Assembly (NCBI GenBank): GCA_012932295.1
Contig: JAAONU010000022.1
Coordinates: forward strand, 1,339,094-1,403,093
DNA: 64,000 nucleotides
DNA from: Cyclina sinensis
Lineage: Eukaryota; Mollusca; Bivalvia; Venerida; Veneridae
Direction of reading: 5' to 3'
A program made the translations under genes and the position numbers. Positions within the stretch are counted from its first letter, which is position 1. Each line of letters starts with the position of its first letter. Under the pieces are notes generated by a model. That model saw only the letters and a list, made by a program, of their open reading frames with translations. It had not been told where the DNA came from and made no database searches. Shown here piece by piece: positions 11,868 to 23,260 of the stretch.

Positions 11868-12560
11868 AAGGGTCGCTTAATGTAATGAAAGACCAAATCC
11901 TTAGCTCTTTAACAAGAAGAGTAGACGTTCTTGAGGGCAAGCTTCATGACAGATCGGCCCAGGAAGACAAACTGAAGACCGCGTTAGAAAAAAAGGATAG
12001 AGAAATAGAGTCTTTGAGACAACATAACAATGAATTAAAGGAATAATTAAAACCTGACTCCACTGAATTTGAAAAAAGTTAAAACGATTGCTCGCAATAC
12101 AGCAGAAGAAACAATATTAGAATACATGGGTGCCTGATGACGATGCCAAGGAAACATCACTACAAACCACTGAGAAGGTGCTCAAGATATGTAATGAAAA
12201 CCTAAATGCCAACATTACTATAAATAATGCAGATATTGCCCATCGGTGGGAAAGTGGAAAGAAAACAATAACAGACCAGTAATTGTCTAATTTGTAAGAC
12301 ACCAAAAAAATCGATTTTATGAAAAATACAGAAGTACTCAGAGGTACAGGTATCTATATAAATCGTGATTTGACATGGACTAATCAAGAAGTTTTTTCAT
12401 CCCTTCGAATAAAGGAACCTGAATTAGTTGACAGTTGCTGGCATTTCAACGGGAACATTTTTCAAAGAGACTGGTAATAATGGTAAAGTATCTGTGAAAA
12501 TCAAACAGATACTGTTCAAAGACTTTGACATTTGGCTTAGTATGCGTCGGTAAAAAAAAA
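11868..12560 (+). pseudogene. LINE ORF1 remnant (coiled coil plus RRM-like domain)
   Basis: Conceptual translation shows a heptad-rich stretch (KDQILSSLTRRVDVLEGKL, then EIESLRQHNNELKE) followed by NNIRIHG, ADIAHRWESGKK and a 'RGTGIYINRDLTW' motif. This coiled-coil-then-NIRIxG order is typical of L1-like LINE ORF1 RNA chaperones that coat the element's RNA. Stops after NNELKE and a frameshift at the RIHG motif show it is dead. It lies just upstream of an ORF2 C-terminal piece on the same strand, so both probably belong to one 5'-deleted copy. Confidence 0.75.
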
Positions 12561-12849
12561 GACACCAGCACAAACTAAATTGACGGTTTCACAAAAAACT
12601 CCCTCTCGTTAAGCATAAAAACAAGATGGTAATTAAATTGAAATCAGCAAACTTTGAAAATATGAGGAATTACTATTCATGTAGATCTGTCTAAAATGAT
12701 TAAAATAAATTATACATTCATACTGGAAAAGAAGAATACTGACACCCATTGGTAAAATTACAGTAATAAAAACATTTCTTATACCTATTTTTATTCCTAT
12801 TTTTATTCATCTTTTCACATCTTTACCAAATCCACCCTAAGGTATAATA

Positions 12850-13386
12850 ATTGTTATAAATAGACTTTTTTATGATTTTATTTGGGAAGGAAATGTTAAA
12901 ATAAACAAAGTATTTTAGTGAGAGAATACTGAGATGGTGGTTTAAAAATGATCAAATTGATGGCATTCATAAAAGCCCTAAAGTTGACATGGTTAAAAAG
13001 ACTTTTTAATGGGAGAATCTGGTCATCTATTTGAGTATTTTGATATGCAAAAGTTTTTTCACAGTAACTGTTGTATTGATAAAATCGCCAATCAAATGTT
13101 AAATAGCTTTTGGAGAGATACAATGGAAGCTTTTGCAAATCTAATTGAAATAAAATCTATGAATGTTAACATTTTTTTAACTTGTAACATACCATTATTC
13201 TATAATTACAGGATACTTATTGACAATAAGATTGTTTTTTCTAAAATCTTGGTTTGAGGCTGCAGTGCAATACATTTGTGATGTTCATGAATCAAACTGA
13301 AAAGAATTCATGACTGTTGAAGAATTAAATAAAAGATACAACTTAAATGCAAATACTGGTATGATTAATTTCTAAAAGCAATTGAA
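12850..13386 (+). pseudogene. LINE ORF2 C-terminal fragment, interrupted
   Basis: The text translates as the C-terminal region of L1-type ORF2: FYDFIWEGNVKINKVF, then AFIKALKLTW, an open piece at 13,009-13,257 with FWRDTMEAFANLIE and YNYRILIDNK, and finally MTVEELNKRYNLNANTG. Several frameshifts and stops are present. The endonuclease and reverse transcriptase parts are missing. The sequence breaks at 13,386 where a family-B element begins, and resumes at about 14,995. Confidence 0.7.
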
Positions 13387-14993
13387 ACTAGAGCTATCAC
13401 TAAATGTGATTAATACCCCCAAAACACCGCTTCAGAACAGAGAAAGTTATTAATTTAGTAACAGAATACTTCGTTAAAAAATTGCAAAAGAGTTATGGTT
13501 GTGGGCAATTAAAGATAGTTCTGGTTTTTGTACATTGCATTTCCTCTCATTGTGCTTGACCATTGTATGAAGTTGCATTGAATTGCAATCAATAGTTTTC
13601 AAGTAATTCTCCAGACAAAGAAAACAAACACAGGGCAATAACTGTGCAAACATTGAAGACAGAGTTATAGCTCTTGTACAGTGCACATCCACTCATTCTG
13701 CAAGACCATTGTATGAAGTTACATTGAATTCCAACCACGAGTTTACAAATTATATTCTGGAAAAGGAAATCCAAGGAAGGGCAATAACTCTGCAAAAAGT
13801 GAAGATGGAGTTAAGGCTCTTGTACAATGCACTTTTTCTCATTGTACTTGATCTTTGTATGAAGTTGCACTGAATTCCAACCAGTAGTTTTCAAGTTATG
13901 CTCCAAATAAAGAAAATCAACAACGGGTGATACCTCTGCAAACAGTGAAGATGGAGTTATGATTCTTGAATACTGCACTTCCCCCCATTGTGCTTGACCA
14001 TTGTATGAAGTTGCATTGAAATCCAACCATTAGTTTTCAAGTTATGCTCCAGACAAGGAGAACAAACAAAGGGCAATATCTCTGAAAATAGTGAAGATGG
14101 AGTAACGATTCTTGAAAACTGCATTCAGTCACTCTGCTTGACCATTGTATGAAGTTGCATTGAATTCCAACCAGTAGTTTTCAAGTTATCCTCCATACAA
14201 AGGAAAACTAACAAAGGGCAATAACTCAGAAAATAGTGAAGATGGAATTTTGATTCTTGGACACTGCACTTTCTCTCAATGTGCTTGACCATTGTATGAA
14301 GTTGAATTGAATTTCAACTAGTAGTTTTCAAGTTTTGCTCCATACAAAGGAAAACCAACAAAGGGCAATAACTCTGCAAATAATGAAGATGAAGTTATGA
14401 TTCTTGGACACTGCACTTCCTCTCATTGTGCTTGACCGCTGTATTAAGTTGCACTGAATTTCAACCAGTAGTTTTCAAGTTATCCTCCATACAAAGGAAA
14501 ACCAATAAAGGGCAATAACTCTGAAAATAGTGAAGATGGAGTAACGATTCTTGAAAACTGCATTCAATCGTTCTGCTTGACCATTGTATGAAGTTGCATT
14601 GAATTCCAACCAGTAGTTTTCAAGTTATCCTCCATACGAAGGAAAACTAACAAAGGGCAATAACTCTGAAAATAGTGAATATGGAGTTTTGATTCTTGGA
14701 CACTGCACTTCCTCTCATTGTGCTTGACCATTGTATGAAGTTACAATTAATTTCAACCAGTAGTTTTTAAGTAATGCTCCAGACAAAGAAAACCAACAAA
14801 GGGCAATAACTCTGCAAATAATGAAGATGAAGTTATGATTCTTGGACAATGCACTTTCTCTCATTGTGCTTGACAATTGTATGAAGTTACATTGAATTCC
14901 AACCAGTAGTTTTCAAGTTTTGTTCACCCCGACCGACCGACCAACCACCGGGTGACTCCTATATACCCCCAAACTTCGTTTCCGGGTATAAAA
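13387..14993 (+). mobile_element. Family-B element with ten-unit 146-bp tandem array
   Basis: It starts AACTAGAGCTATCAC..GATTAATACCCCC and ends CGACCGACCGACC..TATATACCCCC with a final CGGGTATAAAA. The marker CATTGTATGAAGTTGCATTG recurs at 13,561, 13,707, 13,853, 13,999, 14,143, 14,290, 14,437, 14,582, 14,729 and 14,875, giving steps of 144-147 bp. Each unit also carries TTTTCAAGTTATCCTCCA and GGGCAATAACTCTG. It has no coding capacity and is inserted in a LINE. Confidence 0.85.
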
Positions 14994-14994
14994 A

Positions 14995-15390
14995 ATACAA
15001 CCAAGATCATAAACAAATACAATTACATTTACAAAGGCCAATCTTCCCACCTTTTTAAAAATATGTTTTAATAAACCAAAAAGGCAGATGTAGGAAAATT
15101 CAAAATTTATATAAAAAATATTTTTAAATCAGTGGAAGCTTTTTTAATAATTAATGAGAATGATATACTTTTTGGTTTGAAAGAAAAACAATTAAAACCT
15201 TCTTTTGATTTATGTGAGGATGTATATCTATAATGTATAAAATTAATGCAAATTGTTTAGATTATATCCATCAGTTGATGATATAAAGGCTTATATAAAG
15301 TACCTTTTGAATATAAATGAAGAAGTGGCTGTTCAATCAGAAAAATTGATACCATTCATTCGAATTTTTGGTTAAGACTATAATTAGTCT
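14995..15390 (+). pseudogene. LINE ORF2 remainder after the family-B insertion
   Basis: Frames here give FLKICFNKPKRQM, INENDILFGLKEKQLKPSF and SVDDIKAYIKYLLNINEE, which continue the L1-type ORF2 C-terminal region interrupted at 13,386. Many stops are present. Confidence 0.5.
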
Positions 15391-15555
15391 GGATACATAC
15401 ATTTTTATCTTCACTACATTTTTTTGTTTAAATTAGTTATTGCAATGTAGTTGTGCAACACTTTGCCGAATGCTGCTCTACAAATTTATTTTCAAGAAAT
15501 ATTACAAGCAGCTAAAGTTATATATGATGCTTTTTTAACATTTATTTATATATAA

Positions 15556-15680
15556 ACCCCCTCCCCCCCCCCGCCCCCTCCCCTTTAAAATAGGATTGAG
15601 ATAATTTAGAAAAAACATTATTTTGAGTTATACAAATAGGTTTGAACAGTGTGTGTGGGTGCGTGCGCGCGTGCGTGATC
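15556..15680. repeat. Low-complexity CCCCCTCCC tract and GTGCGTGCGCGC microsatellite
   Basis: A C-rich run at about 15,558-15,588 is followed by an alternating purine-pyrimidine stretch at 15,648-15,678 that could adopt Z-DNA. Confidence 0.7.
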
Positions 15681-15839
15681 TTTATATTTAAGTTTTTTAC
15701 GGCAATTCTCTTCTTTTTCTCATCAATGTTGGCAATACTTGTATTTCTGTTGAATCTAGATTCTAGGTATCTATTAATTTTAACGTGAATAAATGGGGTT
15801 ACCCTGTGAAAGGGGTTTGAAAAAAAATATATAAAAAAT

Positions 15840-16690
15840 TATTCAGTTATCTTGACCTGCTGGTCATGACCTACCTCCATATCAATTTTCATGGTCATAG
15901 GCCCAAGCGCTTTCAAGCTATCATCTGGAAACCATTTTACTGTTTAGGATCACTATGACCTTGACCTTTGACAGACTGACCTCAAAATAATTAGAGGTCA
16001 CCCATCAGTGATTACCAACCTCTTTATCAACTTTCATGATCCTTGGCCCTAGTTTTTTAGGTTACCATCTGAAAACGTTTTTACTGTTTTGGATCAATGA
16101 GACCTTGATCTTTGAGGGACTGCCTCAAAATCGATAGACTGAGATGTCCAACCTCCCTATTATATTCTAGAAACAATTTTACTGTTTTGGATCAATGTGA
16201 TCTTGACCTTTGAGGGACTGAACTCAAATCAATAAGGCTCACCTTCTGTTCATAATCAACCTCCCTATCCTTTTTCATGATCCTTGGCCCATGCATTTTC
16301 AAGTTATCATCTAGAAACAATTTAACTGTTTCAGTCACTGTGACCTTGACCTTTTACCAACTGACCTCAAAATCAATAGGGGTCATCTGCTGGTCATAAC
16401 CAACCTCTCTGCCAACCATCATGAACCTAGGCCCAAGTGTTTTCAAGTTATCATCCAGAAACCATTTTCTGTTTCAGGTCATTGTGACCTTGACTTTTTA
16501 CCAACTGATCTCAGAATCTAGGAGTCATCTTCTGATCATGACCAACCTACTTATCCTAATTCATGATCCTAAGCCAAAAAGTTGTTGAGTTATCATCTAG
16601 AACTGGTCTACGGACGGACTGACAGATAGACCGACCAACATAGTGATATCTGCAAAACAATATACTCCTCCTTCTTAGAAGGGGGTATAA
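15840..16690 (+). repeat. Family-C array with conserved 3' tip
   Basis: Units carry TGACCTTGACCTTTGACA, ACTGACCTCAAAATCAATAG, 'ggtcatctgctggtcat' and 'tcaagttatcatctagaaac'. Most markers are 142-147 bp apart. It closes with GGACGGACTGACAGATAGACC, AATATACTCCTCC, then TTAGAAGGGGGTATAATT. The same tip ends the array at 19,815. Confidence 0.8.
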
Positions 16691-16751
16691 TTATATATGT
16701 TAGATTTACTTAAATATTCAAAATAGTTGGTGGATGGAACAAGTGAAAACA

Positions 16752-16804
16752 TTACTTTTTCTTCCAGCAGGCTGGTAAATTTTTCCCACTCGGATCGTAG
16801 TCTG
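16752..16804 (-). CDS. SET gene, last exon of the 459-residue form
   Basis: It has the acceptor TTTTTTACAG. It encodes ADYDPSGKNLPACWKKK and stops at TAA (16,752-16,754). The same place reads GAAAAA|GTAATG, a usable donor; splicing there would end the exon at 16,756 with two carried bases and let the frame continue at 8,597. Whether this is a terminal exon, an alternative one, or always spliced cannot be settled from sequence. Confidence 0.7.
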
Positions 16805-17169
16805 CTGTAAAAAATATGATGCCTCATAACTAACATTTGTATGTCAAACTGCCACAGATGACACTTATATAATATGAGATATAGATTTTAAAAATCTTTT
16901 GTTCGATAAATGTTTTCCATATCAATAATAATTGCTGTATTCGGTTCGTTTGTATGTGTGTATAAAACCGGAAAATTATATATACCTAACATTTATTGAT
17001 TTAAAGATTGAAACATTTTGTACATTTCCATTTACCCTGTTTGTGAAGCATTCAAAACTCAGTCTAACCTAGTGCAGTTTTTGCAGTGTATACATATCTG
17101 ATCTTACAGTTATTTTTACACAAAAATGCCCAACATGCCAGAACACTTATATTTTAGATGGTAATTTAC

Positions 17170-17267
17170 CTGTCGAATTTGTAAAACTGTTGTTTACATC
17201 GAAACCATGACATATTCTTTCATTGTTTGGAACAGCCTTAAGACCTTGTTCTGATACTGCATTACAC
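17170..17267 (-). CDS. SET gene exon (98 nt, phase 2 to 1)
   Basis: It has the acceptor TTTTTTAG and the donor GTAAATTA. It encodes 33 residues, with VSEQGLKAVPNNERICHGF in the middle. The PNNE run at the centre also occurs at the same position of the 98-nt exon at 20,009. Confidence 0.8.
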
Positions 17268-17426
17268 CTAAAAAACAAACAATGTTGTAATCGGAATTAT
17301 ATAATCTTCTTATAATGTATGTCTGATAAATTATTTTCATACTTTCAATTAACATAATAACAATCATTCAAAATTTAATGTTAAATAATTATCTCTTGAA
17401 AAGAATAATAAAATTGATAAACTTAC

Positions 17427-17487
17427 CTATTCAAACTTTGCTGTTGGTTTTTTGCTGATGCCACGTGACACAAGTGTATTTCATTTT
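17427..17487 (-). CDS. SET gene exon (61 nt, phase 1 to 2)
   Basis: It has the acceptor ATTTACAG and the strong donor GTAAGTTT. The peptide is ENEIHLCHVASAKNQQQSLN. No domain is recognised. Confidence 0.8.
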
Positions 17488-17901
17488 CTGTAAATGTGAA
17501 TAAGTAAGAAATTATAACATATGGAGTTTTTGCAAAACATTTGTTCAAAAGATTCAGAAAATAAATTATTTTTATTATAATATGCATGCAGAAAGGAACT
17601 TGTTTTAAGACTGATCCGTGTTCATGTCATCAGTTTCACTGACTTTAAATCACTTGCTCATAATAGATGTGGGTTCCAGTTTAGCTCCAGAACGTAGAAT
17701 ATTTCGTATGACTTTATCCAGATAGATGTTTTTGTTTGACTTCAAACCCAGCAAAATAAATAAAATAAGATTAATCTGCTGTGCTTCAAGGTACTTTCTG
17801 TAATTCGATATGATTTTTTCTTAAAACTTTATTGTTCAAGATATGTTCAGTTATTCAATTAAAGATTTCGTAATCTAGATTCTTATTAACTGATATTTAA
17901 C

Positions 17902-17987
17902 CTGGTCGGTCGGTAATATATCCCTTCGTGTTTCTTACGTCTGGTTGCTCTGCCTGTTTTAAGGCAACATTTGAATTCGAAGAACCT
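17902..17987 (-). CDS. SET gene exon (86 nt, phase 2 to 1)
   Basis: It has the acceptor TTCTTTTTAG and the donor GTTAAATA, which is a weak match. The peptide reads GSSNSNVALKQAEQPDVRNT and continues to GYITDRP. It is polar and probably disordered. Confidence 0.75.
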
Positions 17988-18271
17988 CTAAAAAGAACAA
18001 ATACTTTAAATGTGACTTCATCAATATGCAACTGCATAAACTTTCTTTATTTTGTTATAATGAAATATTGATTTGAAACATCTGGCATTGATACGTGTTT
18101 TATTTTGATTTTCCTAGAATATGTTTAATGCTGGATTTTCATTAACATTAATTGTTAGAAGCTTTTTCAAAATTTCTTAAGATGAGCATAATATCTTTGG
18201 TTTACCAAAAGTCAGTTTTTAAACCAAGACAAGAAAATCTAAATTAATCACTGAGATTTATTACAACTTAC

Positions 18272-18344
18272 ATATCATGGCTTAGTTCAGTTGTATCAAA
18301 TTCGATTTCTTTGAGGAAGTTTTCAACATCAAGTCTTATATCCA
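18272..18344 (-). CDS. SET gene exon (73 nt, phase 1 to 2)
   Basis: It has the acceptor TATTTGATAG and the strong donor GTAAGTTG. The peptide VDIRLDVENFLKEIEFDTTE is strongly acidic and may form one amphipathic helix. Confidence 0.8.
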
Positions 18345-18439
18345 CTATCAAATATAAAAATCAAAATTAATTTCACATAATAAGAATCTTTTCAACTGAC
18401 ATTATGTAATTGCCATATATATTGCTCACTTAGTTTAAA

Positions 18440-19815
18440 GGTTCTAAATGACAAGAAAAAATAATATTCATTATAAACAAAAAGCTGGAAATAGGTTAAA
18501 GTCATGGTCAACTGATATAAAATTTAGTTCTACATGTAAAGTTCTTGGAATGGTTATAATTCCATAGCTTAGCTCAAAATACAAAATAGTTGTCCCTGGG
18601 TCAGAATCAAGGTCAATTTGATATCAAAATTTAATAAAATCTCATATTTTGTTTGAATTCCAGACTTCAAAGCTATAGATTTTAAAACAAGAAAGCAGAT
18701 CACGTGGTCAAATTGTAGGTCAGTCAATATCGAAGTACATTTTTACATCCCAGATTGCGTAATTGTTTCAAATTTCAAGGCTCAAGCTCAAAATCAAGGA
18801 AGTAGGTCAATAGGTCAAAAAGTGTTGGTTAACTTTTGTCATGTGGGTAAAAAACCACTAGACGCATCATACCAAATATGTAGGCACCAGGTCTTGTTGG
18901 TACAATATGGAGGTTTTTTTTCGTATATAAGTCATTGTGACATTGACCTTTGACCTCCTGACCTCAGAAACTATAGAAGTTTCCACTCATTAAGTGCAAA
19001 CTCCCATTGAAGTTTGAAGGCTTTGAGTTAAATGGTACAGAAGTTATTGAGAAAAATACTTTCAAAAAGGTCATGTGGAGACCTTGACCACCCTATGAAG
19101 TTAGAAGTATGTACTTCAAATGGTACACAATTTATTGTGCGGAAACCATGTCCATACTCATGTTCACTGTGACCTTGACCTTTGATCTACTGACCTCAAA
19201 CCAATAGGGTTCATCTACTTATCAATGGCAACAACCCTATGAAGCTTAAATGATCAAATTTTACTACAGTTATTGAGCATTGAGACATTGAACTTTGACA
19301 GAAATGTCTTTGTGACCTTGACCAAGAATATGCATCTTCTACACATTAAGAGCAACCATTCTAAGTTCGAAAGCTCTATGTGAAATGGTACACAAGTTAT
19401 CAGAAGGAAACTATTTCCAAATTCAATGTCATTGTGGTCTTGACCTTTGATCTACTCAATGTTTTTGTGATATTGACATGATTTCTTGTCTGCTGAATCC
19501 AAAAACAATCTTTATTGGCAACCGCTCTTTGAAGTTTGAATAGTCTGGGTCAAATAATTAGCAAGTTTTAAAGCGGAAATCATTTTCCAACTTGCCAAAT
19601 GTAGGTCACTGTGACTTTGACCTACTATATCCAAAAATAGGATTCCATAGGATTCGTCTAGTCATTAAAAGAAACCATCACACAAAGGTTGAAGGTTGTG
19701 GGTCAATTGTACTTGAGTAAATGAGTGAAAAACCTGTAGTCTACAGGCCATCCAAACGGAATTCATGCTGAAAAAAACAATATACCTCTCTTCTTCAAAG
19801 GAGGTGGGTGTGTAT
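18440..19815 (+). repeat. Family-C array with conserved 3' tip
   Basis: It lies in an intron. Units contain GTGACCTTGACCTTTGATC, 'ctactgacctcaaa', 'gaagtttgaaggct', 'aaatggtacacaagttat'. The tip AATATACCTCTCTTCTTC, AAAGGAGGTGG and GTATAATAA resembles the one at 16,650-16,690. Confidence 0.8.
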
Positions 19816-20008
19816 AATAACAGCTTTAACATAGATTAATTTCTAAACCAGATGTCCTCATGAACATTGGTTTATCACTTTATTACATATGTCAAATGTA
19901 TATATATGTAATAAGGGTTTGGTGATTTTCAATTTATTTTTATTTCCTAATTATTTGTAAAATTAAATTGTCAGTATTTAATAACATCTTCCTTGGTATA
20001 TTAAATAC

Positions 20009-20106
20009 CTCTTGAATCCGTTTGGTTAAATTCTGTATTGATAAAACTTTCCAATTCTTCATTGTTTGGAAATACTCCATCGCTTGGTTCAAAGATTGGA
20101 TTTTTG
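20009..20106 (-). CDS. SET gene exon (98 nt, phase 2 to 1)
   Basis: It has the acceptor TTTTTTCCAG and the donor GTATTTAA. It encodes 33 residues with NPIFEPSDGVFPNNEELESF at the front and a QTDSR end. It is acidic and similar to the other 98-nt exons. Confidence 0.85.
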
Positions 20107-20233
20107 CTGGAAAAAAAAATGTGTCCATTTAAGACAAAAAGGAAAAAAGTCAACATTCTAGATATAATTGTAGATATGTAGCTAACTCAACAACTGGCAA
20201 TCAAGAAATACATCGATTTTTTTTTAAACTCAC

Positions 20234-20309
20234 ATTTCCTGCATTCCATCTGTCCCTGGAAATGTTTGCTCTGTTTTTCCACTTTGGACTGCAGTCTCTG
20301 TTTTACTTT
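20234..20309 (-). CDS. SET gene exon (76 nt, phase 1 to 2)
   Basis: It has the acceptor ATTTTGCAG and the donor GTGAGTTT. The peptide runs ESKTETAVQSGKTEQTFPGT and then DGMQE. It is polar, without known domain. Confidence 0.85.
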
Positions 20310-20624
20310 CTGCAAAATTAATTTCGAGTGTTACGTGAAAAACGAGAACACACAATAGGGAAGAAACAACATATGTAACGAGTTTGCTCAATTCTACTAG
20401 GCACGTTACTTCAATGAATGAAAAACAGAGTTGGAAATATTTAACACAACATCTGCATTGCGATTTCCAACCTTCCCAAAACAAGTTATAAGAATGATAA
20501 AACTGGTAAAAATTTGGTATATCAGTACTGGGTCCAGATATAATGGATCAGTTGCTTTTATTATCGTTGTTCTTTTAATATTTACTTTTAACTGTTTGCA
20601 AATGAATCACTGCAAGATCAGTAC

Positions 20625-20716
20625 CTGAATTTTCCAATATAAAATCTACCGTGCTGAAAGCTTCTTCCACACCCTGGATTTCACACACCTTTGTGTGCAA
20701 ATTGCTTTCGATAACA
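20625..20716 (-). CDS. SET gene exon (92 nt, phase 2 to 1)
   Basis: It has the acceptor TTGCTTCAG and the donor GTACTGAT. The peptide contains SNLHTKVCEIQGVEEAFSTV followed by DFILENS, probably helical. It joins in phase both ways. Confidence 0.85.
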
Positions 20717-21384
20717 CTGAAGCAAAATCATTTAAGCATCAAAAGTTTGACGAAAATCTTATTTACCTCTCTTTTTATATCTACAATATAGAACAAACCA
20801 CACTTTTCTTTCACTGACTGTGCACAATAAATATAAGACAAAATTTATAAATATTTTCAATTACAACTGCCCCGCGACATCTGCATATTCATTGACTTTG
20901 CATTGTCGTACAATATCGATTCCGAAGAAAAGATACAAAATACTATTTGGAATGAATAAATTCATCATATACGGATCACCACAAACATGTCTGAAATACA
21001 CAGGCGCAAAACTAATTTTGTCTCAGAAGAATTGTAATAATAAATATGCGTTTAACTACCAAATTCCTAGTTCTGTGTATAGTCTCAAATAAATACAAAC
21101 ATTCTTGACTTTGATAATTTTCTAAGAATTTTAGATGTTTTAGATTTGACTACTGACAGGACATGGTGACATGAAAACACTTACATACCCGTACATAAAA
21201 GACCAATATTAACGAAACAATAAGATATCCTTAAACCGAATTTTCAAAACATGATAAGTTTTTTTGAAAGAGTAATTTGTAACTTTTTTATCCTTATTAA
21301 CACCATTCTGTGGAAATGCTATGTATTTCCTGACTAGATATGGGGTTATAAGAACTGATTGTTTAGGTGTAAATTCTGTATATA

Positions 21385-21605
21385 TTTATTATTTTTGGTT
21401 TTATGTCACACTGACAAAAGTTTACTTTCGACTTTCAAGCTAAAACGATGGAGAAAACCAGAGCAGAAACAGACCTTAAAAGTAAACTGAAAGATGTCCC
21501 ATAAAATATTCTCAGTACCCGAGCCGGTTTCGAACACATGCTTTTTGATAATTTATTCGCAGTCAGTGACTCCAGCCACTTGACCACGGTAGCCGAATTG
21601 GCATC
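21385..21605 (-). mobile_element. tRNA-derived SINE (second type)
   Basis: On the minus strand it starts with a tRNA-like head: GGTCAAGTGGCTGGAGTCA as A box and GTTCGAAACCGGCTCGGGTA as B-box region. It ends with AAAACTTTTGTCAGTGTGAC and a T-rich tail. This body type differs from the SINE beside it. It is not a functional tRNA. Confidence 0.65.
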
Positions 21606-21619
21606 TTTTCTTGTTAACC

Positions 21620-21900
21620 CGACTGCGTAGCTCAGTAGTTAGAGCACAAGGTCTACAGAACAGGCATTTGTGGGTAAGAGCCCTGAGTAAGGGGTTTGTT
21701 CTTCGTGACTATTTGACTGGAACATTGTGTATGAAATCATTCATCCTACACCTCTGATTCATGTGGAGAAGTTGGCAGTTACTTGTGGAGAACAAGGTTA
21801 GTACTAGTACAGAATCCAGGAACACTGGTTAGGTTAGGTGCCATTTTAATATATGACTGAAATACTGTTGAAATAGCGTTAAACCCAACAAAATTAACAA
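21620..21900 (+). mobile_element. tRNA-derived SINE, nearly complete
   Basis: The head has A box TAGCTCAGTAGTTAGAGCAC and a weak B box (GGTAAGAGCCCTG). The body carries TTCTTCGTGACTATTTGA, GGAGAAGTTGGCAGTTACTT, GTACAGAATCCAGGAACACT and GGTTAGGTTA, and ends AATAGCGTTAAACCCAACAA with an A-rich tail. It is the same family as 26,137, 3,485 and 46,350. Confidence 0.85.
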
Positions 21901-21948
21901 AACGAATCTATTCTTGTTTTTAAATTGTAGTGCATAACGTTTACTTAC

Positions 21949-22009
21949 GCCATCTCTAACAGCTTTTCTTTGTTGGTTTCATTTTCTTTAATGCTTTCGA
22001 TTGCCAAAC
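21949..22009 (-). CDS. SET gene exon (61 nt, phase 1 to 2)
   Basis: It has the acceptor CACTTACAG and the strong donor GTAAGTAA. The peptide LAIESIKENETNKEKLLEM is highly charged and would fit a short coiled coil. Confidence 0.85.
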
Positions 22010-22099
22010 CTGTAAGTGGGAAATACGGGTTGCTGTAGTAATGAAGTTTTTACATAATAAGACACTGCATAATCTAATTTAAGATAACATGTGAAATAA

Positions 22100-23160
22100 T
22101 GGTGTCACTGGCACACAAAAGCTTTGGTGAAAAGTGTGCATTCTGGTTTTTACTTGACCTCTAAGTTTGATCTTAACCTTAAACTAAGATACCTGAAATA
22201 TGCACGCAACACTTCCCCTTACAACTGTGAACATGTGTGCCTAGAACATGATAATCACTCGAGACATGTGGAAGGTAAGCTCCGACAAGACTTTTCATCT
22301 TACTTCTGAGTGTGACCTTGACTTTTGACTGAGATCTAGTTTGTGCACGCGACACTGCATCTCATAATGGTAAACAATTGTATCAGATGATGCTAAAATT
22401 GCTTCATGAATATTAAAAGTGTATGCTTCAGATATTATCTTAACATTTCATCATATCTAGTGACCTTGACCTTCCACATATGGACCCGGATCATGCAGGA
22501 AATGCTTTGTATCATAATGGCAATTATTTGTGCTAAAATCCTTCAATTCATGATGACTAAACTTGTTGGTACACACATTTTCATTTTCTATTGAACATTT
22601 GACCTCTAACTGTGACCTTGAGCTTGCCCACAGGGACGTATATGTTACGTTTCGTGCAAAAGTCCACCTTACAATAATAAACATTTGTGCGAAATTATAT
22701 GATTACCACTCAAGGCATTTAGATGTTATGCTCCGGAAAAAGCTTTTCCTCTGGCCTTTGAGTGTGACGTTTGACCGAGAGACCTGATTCATGATAGTGA
22801 CACTGTGTCTCATAAATGGCAAACAATTATGTAAAGTAAAACTAAACTCCCATGATGTATGTTGAAATTATGCTCCAGAGAAAATCTTGAGCTTCCATCA
22901 TCTCTTGCCACCTTGTCCTTGCACATATGAACCTTGATTATGTGTGTATCAGTCTCCTGATAGTATTAGAATCTCACGGTTCATGCTGATTATAATGTTC
23001 CATACACACATTTTCATTTTTGTTTGACCTCTGACTTCCAAGTGTGAATTTAACCTTCCGGGAATCTGAACTATACTTGCGACACACTTATATATTATAC
23101 ATTTACACCGCCCACCATGGACTTTCCCAAAATATGTCCCGTCTGAAGACGGGTGTATAA
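22100..23160 (+). repeat. Family-C-like array, variant unit
   Basis: Units repeat 'tgtgaccttgac', 'catgcaggaaatgcttt..cataatggcaa', 'atgatgc' and 'tccagaaaaagctttt'. It ends with CCCGTCTGAAGACGGGTGTA, a small perfect hairpin (CCCGTCT/AGACGGG), then TAAATAA. It lies inside an intron. Confidence 0.7.
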
Positions 23161-23260
23161 ATAATATATTATAACATCTACACTATTTAATTTCTACTTC
23201 GTTTATCATATGACTTTTTAAAACTGTTAACAGAAATAAAACCTAGATGTTTTTTTTGTA

